Shown: positions 9,605 to 18,906 of the stretch, piece by piece
Layout of the letters: each line of letters begins with the position of its first letter
Numbering within the stretch: position 1 is the first letter of the stretch
NCBI GenBank assembly: GCA_020634875.1
Contig: JACKAX010000011.1
Span: 33,777 to 97,776 of the forward strand
DNA: 64,000 bases
Source: Anaerolineales bacterium
GTDB taxonomy: Bacteria; Chloroflexota; Anaerolineae; Anaerolineales; JABWBV01
Reading direction: 5' to 3'
The notes under the pieces: model-generated
Databases searched by the model: none
Seen by the model: the letters and a program-made list of their open reading frames with translations, nothing else
What the model was told of the DNA's origin: nothing
Made by a program: the position numbers and the translations under genes

Positions 9605-10570
9605 CTATGCAACTGTGATTATAATTTTTCCTTGAGCATGTTTTTCCATCAGGTGCCGAATTGCTTTGGCTGTTTCATGGAGTGGGTAACGCTGGTCTAT
9701 TACCGGGGCTAGTTTCCCGGTTTCCAGCAATTCCTTAAGAACGAGTAGATCTTCCTTTGGCGAGCCTGCAATGCCCATGAAAGCGTATTTTTTTCGTCCG
9801 AACCGCGATACCAGCGGTCCCAGGATCATCGAGAGGACAACCTGTGAGATTGGGCCTCCCGCAACGATACATTTTCCTTTAGGGCTTAAGGCTCTCCGGT
9901 AAGCGCCGATGGAATGATGTCCGTTGACGACGAGGATTAAGTCATACTGCTTACCGTTTCGGGTAAAATCTTCCCGCGTGTAGTCTATGACCTGGTCTGC
10001 CCCAAGGGATTGCACCATTTCCAAATTGCGCGTACTGCACACGCCGGTTACTTCCGCTCCCCAGGCTTTGGCTATCTGCACCGCAAAGATGCCCACACCA
10101 CCCGAGGCTCCATCAATCAGAACCTTTTGCTTTGCCTGGATTTGTCCTTTGTCGCGAAGTCCTTGCAATGCTGTGAAACCCGCGACGGGCACAGATGCCG
10201 CCGCTTCGAAAGAGAGATGGGTGGGCTTGAGGGCAAATTTGCTTGCGCCATTGCAAACGTATTCAGCAAAAGCGCCCGGAGCTACACCAAACACCTCGTC
10301 ACCGGGCTTGAATTCTGTCACCTGACTGCCCACCGCTTCTACAGTTCCTGCGACATCCGTGCCGAGTTGTTGGGTTTTCTGTTTAAAAAAGATGCCAATG
10401 ATACGCAGCAAAAGCGCTGACATGGCGAATCCTCGCCATTCCATCGCATTGACGGATGCGGCATGAACCTTCACTAACACTTGTTGTTCCGTGGGGACCG
10501 GTTTTTCGAGTTCCTCTAGCCGTAGGACAGTTTCCGGTGGTCCGTTTTGAGTATGAATAATCGCTTTCAT
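9605..10570 (-). CDS. Zinc-independent medium-chain dehydrogenase (quinone oxidoreductase-like)
   Basis: The protein has 321 residues when started at the ATG at 10570 (MKAIIHTQNG), which has GGAGA upstream. The longer open frame to 10672 only reads into the neighbouring gene. It has a GroES-like N-terminal half with LGTDVAGTVEAVG and FKPGDEVFG. The NAD(P)-binding fold shows IDGASGGVGIFAVQIAKAWG. Structural zinc cysteines are absent, as in quinone oxidoreductases and related reductases. It would use NADPH to reduce a small carbonyl or quinone substrate in the cytoplasm; which one is not visible. It lies just downstream of the sulfurtransferase gene with a gap of 22 bases. Confidence 0.85.
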   Translation of the reverse strand: MKAIIHTQNGPPETVLRLEELEKPVPTEQQVLVKVHAASVNAMEWRGFAMSALLLRIIGIFFKQKTQQLGTDVAGTVEAVGSQVTEFKPGDEVFGVAPGAFAEYVCNGASKFALKPTHLSFEAAASVPVAGFTALQGLRDKGQIQAKQKVLIDGASGGVGIFAVQIAKAWGAEVTGVCSTRNLEMVQSLGADQVIDYTREDFTRNGKQYDLILVVNGHHSIGAYRRALSPKGKCIVAGGPISQVVLSMILGPLVSRFGRKKYAFMGIAGSPKEDLLVLKELLETGKLAPVIDQRYPLHETAKAIRHLMEKHAQGKIIITVA

Positions 10571-10592
10571 TAAACACATTTCTCCAAATAAA

Positions 10593-11696
10593 TTATCGGG
10601 TCCAGATTTTCCAGTCGCCTGCTCCATTTGCAGGGAGACCTTCACCCAGCCATTCATACAGAGAACCATCATAAACCGCTACATTTTCGTACCCAGCTAT
10701 CAAAAGAGCGGCAGCATTGATGGTCGCAGCAATTCCTCCACCACAATAAGTAATGATCCGTTTGTGTTGTGTAATCTCTTTCAGGCGTTGAATTATTTGC
10801 TCGTCAGTCGAAAAATTATCCATATCTTTCATTAAATCCAAGGCTGGCAAACATGTGGAACCGACAATATGTCTATTATTGTGACTGATTAACGGCATTG
10901 TATTGATTGTCCCAACATCTTCATTCCCGATGGCGGCTAACACCTCTTCCTTGCTAGCAAACATCCACGAGCGAAAAGAAGCCTGAAAACTTGTAGGAGC
11001 GTATTGATGGACTTCTTTTTCTAATGGGCCACCAACCTTTTGCCAGGCTGCAAGGCCTCCGTTGAGAATCCGCACATACTCGTGTCCTGCATATCGTAAA
11101 ACCCACCAGGCGCGCACCGCATACGGTAACATTCCACTGGCATAAACGACTACTTCAGAAGTGTTGGAAATCCCGGCCTGCCCAATTTGCAATTCAAGGT
11201 CTGCCTCCTGTGAAAGCGTCAATTCATACGGGCTATTCAAATCAGAAAATCTCGTATGATCAAAATATACTGCTCCGGGGATATGTGCCTCCAGATACAT
11301 ATTGTTCATGACGGAAGCGTCAAAGATGAGGAGGTTTTTGTCTTCAAACTTCTTTAGTAATTCATCTGCTTCAATAAGAATCTTTTCGCGGTTCATTGGG
11401 TATTTTTCCTTTGGATTATGTGAGGTATTGTATTTCTCAACAATGGGAGGCGTTTCCACAAGCATCACCGAGCGTAAGACGATGCCTAAATCACGCACCT
11501 TTTTCAACAAGCCATGTAACGCAGCCTGATCTGCAACCGGACATAGCAAGACGGTTTCCCCGTCCGCATTTTGGATGATGGTCGCACTATTAAACCAACG
11601 GTTCCACTCTTCACCAATTTGGCCATGGAGCCGGAATTCATAAATCTGGGATTGGTATAAATTTAGATCGGATGGCGGGGAGGAATGATCGAACAT
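10593..11696 (-). CDS. Rhodanese-type sulfurtransferase with extra N-terminal domain
   Basis: The 367-residue frame starts at ATG 11696; a TTG at 11750 and an ATG at 11396 are alternatives. Residues about 12-80 match a small domain often seen as a separate protein (IYEFRLHG, WNRWF, then QAALHGLLKKVRDLG); its function is unknown. After a short linker, two tandem rhodanese domains follow. The first lacks the catalytic cysteine (VVVYASG) and the second has it in ITYCGGGIAAT. This is the layout of thiosulfate or 3-mercaptopyruvate sulfurtransferases, which move sulfane sulfur to an acceptor. The internal ATG at 11396 has AAGGA upstream and would make a plain two-domain enzyme, so two products are possible. 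It is probably co-transcribed with the dehydrogenase gene. Confidence 0.8.
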   Translation of the reverse strand: MFDHSSPPSDLNLYQSQIYEFRLHGQIGEEWNRWFNSATIIQNADGETVLLCPVADQAALHGLLKKVRDLGIVLRSVMLVETPPIVEKYNTSHNPKEKYPMNREKILIEADELLKKFEDKNLLIFDASVMNNMYLEAHIPGAVYFDHTRFSDLNSPYELTLSQEADLELQIGQAGISNTSEVVVYASGMLPYAVRAWWVLRYAGHEYVRILNGGLAAWQKVGGPLEKEVHQYAPTSFQASFRSWMFASKEEVLAAIGNEDVGTINTMPLISHNNRHIVGSTCLPALDLMKDMDNFSTDEQIIQRLKEITQHKRIITYCGGGIAATINAAALLIAGYENVAVYDGSLYEWLGEGLPANGAGDWKIWTR

Positions 11697-11808
11697 TTTC
11701 TGAATCGGGATGCTTGTGGCGTTCTTGATACAGGAAATATACCGGCACAAGCGAAAGGCCGGAGAGACACAAAAGTGTTGTTTTGGGGTGTTGTTGGGGT
11801 AAGAGGGG

Positions 11809-14409
11809 TTAGAGTAAGCCTAACGCTCGGGCACGCGCCACGGCTTCAGTGCGGCGTTGGACCTGGAGTTTTTCAAAAATCTTCCGATTGTGCCCTTTGA
11901 CAGTATCCCTGGCGATGAACAGGCGTTTGCTGATTTCGTCGTTAGAAAGCCCTTGCGCGATTAGACGTAATACCTCAAACTCACGGGGGCTTAATGGGTC
12001 AGGCAGGGTCTGCGCGTGGCGGGAAAGAAGGGTGCGGTCAAAGGCGAGCAGCAGTTTGTCCACATAATTTGGCATAAGATCTCGCGTCTCGGATAGGAAT
12101 TGGTACATCGGAAGCCCCTCATCAACAAATAAGCGTACATAACCGCCTGGTTCAGCCAATGCCAGCACTTCCTGTAATAGGTTAATAGCAGAAGGTTGAT
12201 CCTTTTTCAGATAACAGGTCAGGGCTTGGAGCGTCATAACTTTCAATCGCTCATCCCCCCATTTTCGGGCTTCTGCCTGGGTACGCAAGGTTGCCAAAAT
12301 GACAAGGGCCTCAGTAAACCTCTTCTGGGCAAGATGGACCCGTACTTGACCAAAGGGAAGGTGATACGTTTGGGCAAGGCGTTCGGCCTCGGTGCGATTC
12401 CCCTGCCAAAGCAAGACCAAAACCTGGGCCGCTGCAATATCAGGCAGGCGGAACAAAAAATTTCTCTGGCGCGCTGTTTGTTCGGCATGGGCTAACGTGG
12501 TTACCGCCCCGGTGATATCCCCTTGGGCCAACTTTATACGGGCCAGGAATACTTCGCTCAAGATGAAACGGTCAATGACCTGGTCATATTGTTTGGCTAA
12601 TTGCAAGCTTTGCTCGGCAAATTTTTGTGCGCCAATCAGCTCATTCCATTCGTAGAGAATTCGCGCGATACCTAAATGCGCTTCGTTGACAATTTGCAGG
12701 GGTTGCTCACCAGCAAGTTGCACGACACTTTGATATGTCTGTGCCGCGAGAATGAGTTGATTTTCGGCTTCCTGGAGATTGCCCAAGCCAATCGTTGCCA
12801 ATATCATTGTAAAAATGTCCCCCACGGATTGGCTTAGAGCAATGGCTTCGGTGAGGGCGGGCCGGGCCGAGAGGCGGTCGCCCTGATAAATGTAGGCATA
12901 ACCTAGAGTCCAAAAGGCGCTGGCGCGGGTAGAGGCGTTGGTTTGAGGCAAATACTCCAACGCGCGGCGAGATTGGACAATCATTTGTTCGGGTTGGTAA
13001 CGCGTTAGCGCCACCACCGCCCGCGCACTGGCGATCCTTCCGACAAGGTGGCGCGTTTCGTCGTCCGGTTCCACATTTTGTAAGGCAGCTTCCGCTGCAT
13101 TAAGTTTTTCTTCGACCCCAGTTCTGAATCCATTGATCAGCAAAAGGGCAGCATATCGCCACCAGAGTGACGGGCGTGCGTTCAGAGTTTCTGGAGGTAA
13201 GGATGCGAACCACTCCAGAATCATCGTAACTGCGCCTTTCATGTGAAGGGGAATGCCTTTCCCGGCAATCAAACGCTCAGCGCGCGCAATATCGTCGGCA
13301 GCGGTAGCATGATGAAAAGCCTCGATGTCTAAATCGTGATCTTCATACCATTGGCTTGCACGCAGATGCAAGGTTGAAATATTCGTGTCTGGTGCGTTTT
13401 GCAGGCGTTGGCGTAAAAGGTCTGCAAAAAGATGATGGTAGCGGTACCACTTTCGTTCTTTATCTAACGGTAGGATAAACAGGTTTGCTTGCTCAAGATA
13501 ATCCAACGTCTTGTGCATGGAGCCTGCGGGGGCAGCAAGGACCGCCTCACACAGCGAACTGCATAAGCGGTTCAAGACAGACGTTTGAAGTAAAAACGCT
13601 TGTACATCTGCAGTTTGTTTGTGTAGAACTTCTTCGAGTAAATAGTCCAAAACGAAGCGATGGCTGCCCGCAAAGGAGTTGATGAATGCTGCTTTGTCGT
13701 GGACGTTCTGCATAGAAATTGCCGCAAGTTGCAGGCCGACGATCCAGCCTTCTGTGCGTTTTTCCAATGTCGCAATATTTTCTTCGGAGAGGTCAAGCCC
13801 CATCGTTTGATACAGGAAGGCCGCGACCTCAGGCTGGGTAAACCGCAAATCACCGGCGCGCAGTTCAGTCAACTGATCGTAAGCGCGGAGACGGGTTAAG
13901 GGCAAGTCGGGGTCTTCTCGTGTTGCTATCACAAGATGGAACTGTGGCGGGAGATGATCAAGGAGAAACGCCAAGGCGTCATCAATAGATTTAGCGTCAA
14001 GAAGATGGTAATCATCTAGGATGAGAAGAAATTGGGAGGGGAGTTCAGCCAACTCATTTAGCATGAGCGTCAGGAGGTTCTCTAAGGGAGGTTTTTGTGG
14101 GGACTGAAGCGCGAGCATTATCCCAGCGCCAAAATTAGGAAGGATGGTTTGTAACGCAGCGATCATATAAGAAAGAAACCGCATCGGATCATGATCGTTT
14201 TCGTCCAGAGATAACCAGGCGATTGGGAATTTGTGCGTGGCAACCCATTCGCATAACAACGTTGTCTTTCCAAACCCAGCCGGGGCAGAAATCAGGGTTA
14301 GTTTGCGATGCAGGCCTTTGTCCAACTGTGCAAGAAGGTGTGACCGAGAGACAAATTTCGAGCGCGGTGTGGGGATGTAAAGTTTGGTAGCCAGAATAGG
14401 CGTGGTCAT
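11809..14409 (-). CDS. LuxR-family ATP-dependent transcriptional regulator (MalT-like)
   Basis: The 866-residue protein has the large LuxR (MalT-like) layout. An N-terminal STAND ATPase with Walker A SAPAGFGKTT (residues about 41-50) and Walker B FLLILDDYH is followed by about 350 residues of TPR-like helices. A C-terminal LuxR helix-turn-helix follows (LSPREFEVLRLIAQGLSNDEIS, then DTVKGHNRKIFEKLQ). Proteins of this class bind a small ligand and ATP, oligomerise and activate a few promoters. The effector is unknown here. No close target is evident, although the sulfurtransferase genes lie directly downstream on the same strand. Confidence 0.9.
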   Translation of the reverse strand: MTTPILATKLYIPTPRSKFVSRSHLLAQLDKGLHRKLTLISAPAGFGKTTLLCEWVATHKFPIAWLSLDENDHDPMRFLSYMIAALQTILPNFGAGIMLALQSPQKPPLENLLTLMLNELAELPSQFLLILDDYHLLDAKSIDDALAFLLDHLPPQFHLVIATREDPDLPLTRLRAYDQLTELRAGDLRFTQPEVAAFLYQTMGLDLSEENIATLEKRTEGWIVGLQLAAISMQNVHDKAAFINSFAGSHRFVLDYLLEEVLHKQTADVQAFLLQTSVLNRLCSSLCEAVLAAPAGSMHKTLDYLEQANLFILPLDKERKWYRYHHLFADLLRQRLQNAPDTNISTLHLRASQWYEDHDLDIEAFHHATAADDIARAERLIAGKGIPLHMKGAVTMILEWFASLPPETLNARPSLWWRYAALLLINGFRTGVEEKLNAAEAALQNVEPDDETRHLVGRIASARAVVALTRYQPEQMIVQSRRALEYLPQTNASTRASAFWTLGYAYIYQGDRLSARPALTEAIALSQSVGDIFTMILATIGLGNLQEAENQLILAAQTYQSVVQLAGEQPLQIVNEAHLGIARILYEWNELIGAQKFAEQSLQLAKQYDQVIDRFILSEVFLARIKLAQGDITGAVTTLAHAEQTARQRNFLFRLPDIAAAQVLVLLWQGNRTEAERLAQTYHLPFGQVRVHLAQKRFTEALVILATLRTQAEARKWGDERLKVMTLQALTCYLKKDQPSAINLLQEVLALAEPGGYVRLFVDEGLPMYQFLSETRDLMPNYVDKLLLAFDRTLLSRHAQTLPDPLSPREFEVLRLIAQGLSNDEISKRLFIARDTVKGHNRKIFEKLQVQRRTEAVARARALGLL

Positions 14410-14811
14410 AAATAACTACTTTCGAATTTGGATGGATATATTTTGAAAAGTTGCTTAAGAAACCAGGGCTTGGCCTAGAGAAGCAAACTGCATCATAGGG
14501 ATGTACTTATTTCGTCCCCCATGAAATTAACGCAACCAAAACTCATAGATGATTATAAGCGGAGATTTGAGAAGTTATTCCCCCCAACTTTTTTGGATGA
14601 TCTTGCACAACTTGTAAACCTCCTGACGATTACGCGCCCATGCAGAACTCACGATTTGGTTCACTCCAACGAATGAAAATCGTTTGCCGTTGGCGGAAAA
14701 ATAAGTAAAACGTTTTGCCTCTCAAGAATGGCATTTGATCGGATGGATAAATTGTGTTTCTCCAAAGTACAACTGTTCTTTCATGTTTGGTAACGCTAAA
14801 ATCATCCCATC
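14410..14811. other. Intergenic stretch before the LuxR gene
   Basis: This 402-base stretch separates the stop codon of pnkp from the start of the LuxR gene; both are on the minus strand. No gene is supported. A minus-strand frame extends from pnkp's region to 14630, but it has no start or family features of its own. The promoter of the LuxR gene is probably in its left part. Confidence 0.5.
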
Positions 14812-17370
14812 TCACAGCCGCGGGTCCACCGGATCGCTCTCTAACGCCAGCACTCCAAACACACACTCGTGAACGCGGTAAAGCGGTTCCTGGCGGACAA
14901 AGCGCTCCAACCCTTCCACGCCTAGGGCAAACTCGCGTAAGGCCAGACTGCGTTTCTTGCCCAAGCCTCGCCCACGTAAACGGGCGAGGTGTTCGGGTGC
15001 GGTGTATTCCGGGCCATATATCAGCCGTAAATATTCGCGGCCCCGGCACTTAACCGCGGGTTGCAATAAGCCTTTGGCATTTTGGGCGATGAAGCTAAAA
15101 GGTTTAACGACCATCCCTTCGCCCCCGCGCCCGGTCAACGTTCCCCACCAGTTTATGCCCGCCTGAACGCTTTCCGTATTTGTCACCTCCACGAGGTGAT
15201 ATTCTGTGGCGAGGAGGAAGTCCGGGTCGGTGGCACAAAGTTGGTGGAGAGTCTGCATCTGCCAAACGTGATCCTGGTCGAAATAGGTACCCCCTTCGGA
15301 AGCGAGCAGATGAAAAGGCGCAAGTTTTAGGTCGGTAAGGGACTGTACCGGCCAGCAATATTGCCGGTAGACCTGCCGGTAATGGGTGACGTTATCGGCG
15401 CGTTGTTGAAAGTGGGTGAGGAGTGCGTTTGCGTCTAAATTACTTCGTGTAGCCAATTCAAGGGCGGTGACGGCCTCCCGTAAACCGACTTCAGCGGCGG
15501 TCCCCACCGCGGCATATTGGTCTTCCAACAATTGTTGCGCCTTCGCCGACCACGGGAGCAGTTCACAATCCAGGCAGAACCAGTCCGATTGAAAGGTATC
15601 CCACCACTCCGCGCGGGTGAGGGCTTCCCGAAGGCGGGCGAGAAAAGCTCCTTCCAGCTTCATTTCGTCGAAAAAGCGACGGCCCGTGCGGGTGTACACA
15701 ATCCCCGCTTCGTTTTCGCCAATTCCAAACCGACGATGGGCGGTTGCCATGTCCCGGCAAACGACCACCACGGCGCGGGACCCCATGTGTTTTTCTTCGC
15801 ACACAACCTGGAGAACGCCATTGGCCCGATAATAGTCAAACGCCTGCGTCGGGTGTTCCAGCCATTCGGGGGCGGAACTTGTTTCGGAGGGGGACATGGT
15901 GGGGGGCAGATAAATGAGCCAACGCGGATTGGCGGCAAAGCGGCTCATCACTTCCAGCGCGGCAGCGGTTTGATTGGCTTGCAAAACGATTTTGCGTTGC
16001 AGGCGGGTGTCGAGGATGCGTTTCCCGCTCACATCACTGAGGTCCAAAATGTCGTGCGGGCGTGGGGGCGTGGCGGGCGGAGCCGCCTCTTCCGGGGGGA
16101 GAAAGGGGCGGGCGGGTTCGCTGTACGTGCGGCTGGCGGGAACGGAGATCAGTTCTTTTTCCGGGTAGCGCAGGGCGGTAAGTTTGCCCCCAAAGACACA
16201 GCCGGTATCAAGGTTAATCGTGTGGTTGAGCCACTCCGGTTCGGGGATGGGGGTATGCCCGTAGACGACCAGCGCACGCCCCCGATAATCTTCCGCCCAG
16301 GGATAGCGGACGGGCAGGCCAAATTCGTCCGTTTCCCCGGTCGTTTCCCCGTACAAGGCAAAATCCCGTACCCGGCTGGAGGCGCGCCCCTGGTAGGCTT
16401 CTTTCATCCCCGCGTGAGCGACAACCAGTTTGCCGTCGTTTAACACGTAATGGCTGACCAGCCCATCAATGAATGCGGCGACCCGGGTTTTGAATTCCGG
16501 CGTTTCCCCCTCGAGTTGAGCCAGGGTTTCGGCGAGGCCGTGAGCGATGCGGACATCGCGGCCCTGCAATTTCCGTTTGAGTTTGTCGTCGTGATTGCCA
16601 GGGATGCACAACGCGGTGCCTTCCGCCACCATCCCCATCACCAGACGTAAAACGGACGGCGAATCGGGGCCGCGGTCTACCAGGTCCCCGAGGAAGATTG
16701 CCTTGCGACCGGCGGGCGGGGTGACGTGGAAGGTGTCGGGGACGGGAGAATCAAGGTGGTAGCCCAACTTCGTGAGGAGGGCGGTCAGTTCCTCGAAACA
16801 GCCATGCACATCGCCGATGAGGTCGAAGGGGCCATGTTCATCTTTGCGGTTGTTCCAGAGACGGGTGCGGGTGAGGGCAACGTTCGCAAGGTCTTCTTCG
16901 GATTTGAGTAGGAAGACATGCCGGAAACCTTCGCGTTTGAGATTGCGGAGCGATTGTTGAAGGGCACGGTGCTGGCGAGGGATGACGTGCGTCCCAAAAT
17001 CCCGGTCGGGGCGGGCGCGGTTGCGGGCTTTGCACACGCTCAGGGGCAGGTCAAGCACGATGGCGACGGGGAGGACATCGTGGGCGCGGGCCAGTTCAAT
17101 GAGGGGTTTGCGGTCGGGGGCTTGCACGTTGGTGGCGTCCACAACGGTGAGCAATCCGCGGGCGAGGCGTTTCCCGGCAAGATAGTGGAGCACGTCGAAG
17201 GCATCGTCGGTCGCGGTTTGGTTGTTTTCATCGTCCGAGACTAGTGCGCGGCAGAAGTCAGAGGAGAGCACTTCGGTGGGCTTGAAATGGGTGCGGGCAA
17301 AGGTGGATTTGCCGGAGCCGGAAACGCCGATGAGGACGACGAGAGAGAGTTCGGGGAGGTTGAGGTTCAT
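14812..17370 (-). CDS. pnkp: RNA end-healing and sealing enzyme Pnkp
   Basis: The 852-residue protein has the three-domain layout of bacterial Pnkp. The 5' kinase has Walker A GVSGSGKS near residue 15. The metallophosphatase follows (DLIGDVHGC around residue 183-191, GDLVDRG near 228, GNHDD near 258, and histidines in VVAHAGM and VVYGHTP). The C-terminal adenylyltransferase/ligase domain has the nucleotidyl-lysine motif EEKHMGSRA near residue 527. Characterised relatives such as that of Clostridium thermocellum repair broken RNA by removing 2',3'-phosphates, adding a 5' phosphate and ligating. It lies 58 bases behind hen1, as in other genomes with this cassette. No Shine-Dalgarno sequence is obvious. 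Confidence 0.95.
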   Translation of the reverse strand: MNLNLPELSLVVLIGVSGSGKSTFARTHFKPTEVLSSDFCRALVSDDENNQTATDDAFDVLHYLAGKRLARGLLTVVDATNVQAPDRKPLIELARAHDVLPVAIVLDLPLSVCKARNRARPDRDFGTHVIPRQHRALQQSLRNLKREGFRHVFLLKSEEDLANVALTRTRLWNNRKDEHGPFDLIGDVHGCFEELTALLTKLGYHLDSPVPDTFHVTPPAGRKAIFLGDLVDRGPDSPSVLRLVMGMVAEGTALCIPGNHDDKLKRKLQGRDVRIAHGLAETLAQLEGETPEFKTRVAAFIDGLVSHYVLNDGKLVVAHAGMKEAYQGRASSRVRDFALYGETTGETDEFGLPVRYPWAEDYRGRALVVYGHTPIPEPEWLNHTINLDTGCVFGGKLTALRYPEKELISVPASRTYSEPARPFLPPEEAAPPATPPRPHDILDLSDVSGKRILDTRLQRKIVLQANQTAAALEVMSRFAANPRWLIYLPPTMSPSETSSAPEWLEHPTQAFDYYRANGVLQVVCEEKHMGSRAVVVVCRDMATAHRRFGIGENEAGIVYTRTGRRFFDEMKLEGAFLARLREALTRAEWWDTFQSDWFCLDCELLPWSAKAQQLLEDQYAAVGTAAEVGLREAVTALELATRSNLDANALLTHFQQRADNVTHYRQVYRQYCWPVQSLTDLKLAPFHLLASEGGTYFDQDHVWQMQTLHQLCATDPDFLLATEYHLVEVTNTESVQAGINWWGTLTGRGGEGMVVKPFSFIAQNAKGLLQPAVKCRGREYLRLIYGPEYTAPEHLARLRGRGLGKKRSLALREFALGVEGLERFVRQEPLYRVHECVFGVLALESDPVDPRL

Positions 17371-17428
17371 GCAGGGGAAGCAGGAAGCGGGAAAAAGGAA
17401 TTAGGAATGAGGAAGAAGGGAAAACTGG

Positions 17429-18838
17429 TTACGCGGGGCGATTGAAAACGGCCAGTTGGGATGGCGCGCCGACGAGGGGGTCTTCGGGGCCGAGGGGGAG
17501 GTAGTGGACGGTGTAGCCGTGTTGGATGGCAACGGCGTCCGCCCAGGTTTGGAATTCGGGGCGGGTCCACTCGAAGCGGTGGTCGCGATGGCGGAATTTT
17601 CCTTTGGGGAGGGTGTCAAATTTGACGTTGTATTCGGCGTTCGGGGTGGTGAGGACGACGGTTTGCGGGCGGGCGTATTCAAACAGAACGCGGGCAAAGG
17701 CGGCTAGGCGGGGCGGGTCGAGGTGTTCGATCACTTCCACCACGGCGGCCGCGTCAAAACCTTCCAGTCGTTGGTCGCGGTAAGTCAAAGAACCGTGGAT
17801 CAGACGGATACGTTCTTTTTGTTTTTCAGGGAGGCTGTCGAGGCGCAGGCGATCCGCGGCGATTTCGAGAGCCTGGTGGGAGACATCCATGCCGATGATT
17901 TCGGTGAATTGACGGTCTTCAAGCAGTTTGCGGAGGAGCTTGCCTTCCCCACAGCCCAGGTCGAGGACACGATGTGCGCCACTTTGTCGGAGTACGGCGA
18001 GCACGGTGCCGAGGCGTTGTTCGTGGAGGTTTATGCGCTGTTCGAGGGCAGGTTCTGTCTCGGCAGTTTCTTCCGGTTCGGGCTGGTCTTCGAGTAGTTG
18101 GGCGAGGGCGGTGCGGATGAGGTGACGCCGGTGGCGCAGGTAACGCGAGGTGATCAGGTCCCGTTCGGGGTGGGTGCGGAGCCATTCACCCCCGAAGGCG
18201 AGCAGTTTTTGCACTTCATCCTCCCCGACCCAATAGTGTTTTTCGTCATCTAAAACGGGGATGAGGACGTAGAGGTGCGCGAGGAGGTCTTGCAGGCGGC
18301 AGGTGTGGGCAAGGGTGAGGGTGTAATAGCGGCTTTCGCCCCAATCAGGAAACTGCGGATCGAGCGGGTGCTGTGCGGCGGTGAGGGTGTAGCCGAGGGG
18401 GGTGAATAAGCGGTCGAGCAACGCCGCCCCGGAACTACTGTTCCGCCCGCCTCGGCTGGGGAGCGGGGTGATCATCGCTTGAAGGGGGATGGGCGTTTGG
18501 GCCAGGGCCGCGTGTTCCTTCGCCTGCCCTTTCAACGCATTGCGATACACCTGGGCAATGGCGACGCTCATAAACGAAGAGGCGACATAAGGCCGGTCAT
18601 TGACATATTGACCAAGCGCAAAGGTACGCCCGAACCATTCGCTCTCGCCCCGCACGAGGCCGACGGGGTCAATGTCGAGCAGGAGCGCGGCGGTGCAACG
18701 GGTTTCGGTGGTTTCCGGGTAGAAGATATGCGCCTGCCCAAAGTTGAGTGGAAAGGTCTGGACGCGTGCGGGGTGTTTGCCGAGTAGATAGCCGAGGTCA
18801 GTGGCGGGGGTGTGAGTGGTGGTGATTGTGAGGAGCAT
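17429..18838 (-). CDS. hen1: RNA 3'-terminal ribose 2'-O-methyltransferase Hen1
   Basis: The 469-residue length matches bacterial Hen1. An N-terminal family-specific region (residues 1-230) is followed by a SAM-dependent methyltransferase domain. That domain has VLDLGCGEGKLLRKL as the SAM site, and EVIEHLD with a downstream FRHRDHRFEWTR that supply the metal-binding Glu/Glu/His set. Hen1 methylates the 3'-terminal ribose at the break before Pnkp seals it, so the repaired tRNA resists a second cut by ribotoxins. The genes are in the order hen1-pnkp on the minus strand. The start has no clear ribosome binding site. Confidence 0.95.
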   Translation of the reverse strand: MLLTITTTHTPATDLGYLLGKHPARVQTFPLNFGQAHIFYPETTETRCTAALLLDIDPVGLVRGESEWFGRTFALGQYVNDRPYVASSFMSVAIAQVYRNALKGQAKEHAALAQTPIPLQAMITPLPSRGGRNSSSGAALLDRLFTPLGYTLTAAQHPLDPQFPDWGESRYYTLTLAHTCRLQDLLAHLYVLIPVLDDEKHYWVGEDEVQKLLAFGGEWLRTHPERDLITSRYLRHRRHLIRTALAQLLEDQPEPEETAETEPALEQRINLHEQRLGTVLAVLRQSGAHRVLDLGCGEGKLLRKLLEDRQFTEIIGMDVSHQALEIAADRLRLDSLPEKQKERIRLIHGSLTYRDQRLEGFDAAAVVEVIEHLDPPRLAAFARVLFEYARPQTVVLTTPNAEYNVKFDTLPKGKFRHRDHRFEWTRPEFQTWADAVAIQHGYTVHYLPLGPEDPLVGAPSQLAVFNRPA

Positions 18839-18906
18839 GGTAACAAAGGCGAGGAGAGGTCGGAAGGAAGCTGTAATTCTACTCCATCATATAATAACTA
18901 ACCGCT

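Noticed and set aside
14630..15049. A minus-strand frame overlapping the end of pnkp
   Set aside because: It has no family similarity, overlaps the pnkp gene heavily and continues only because the region is GC-rich.
15517..16443. A 308-residue plus-strand frame inside pnkp
   Set aside because: It is the complement of conserved pnkp codons and lacks any family motif.
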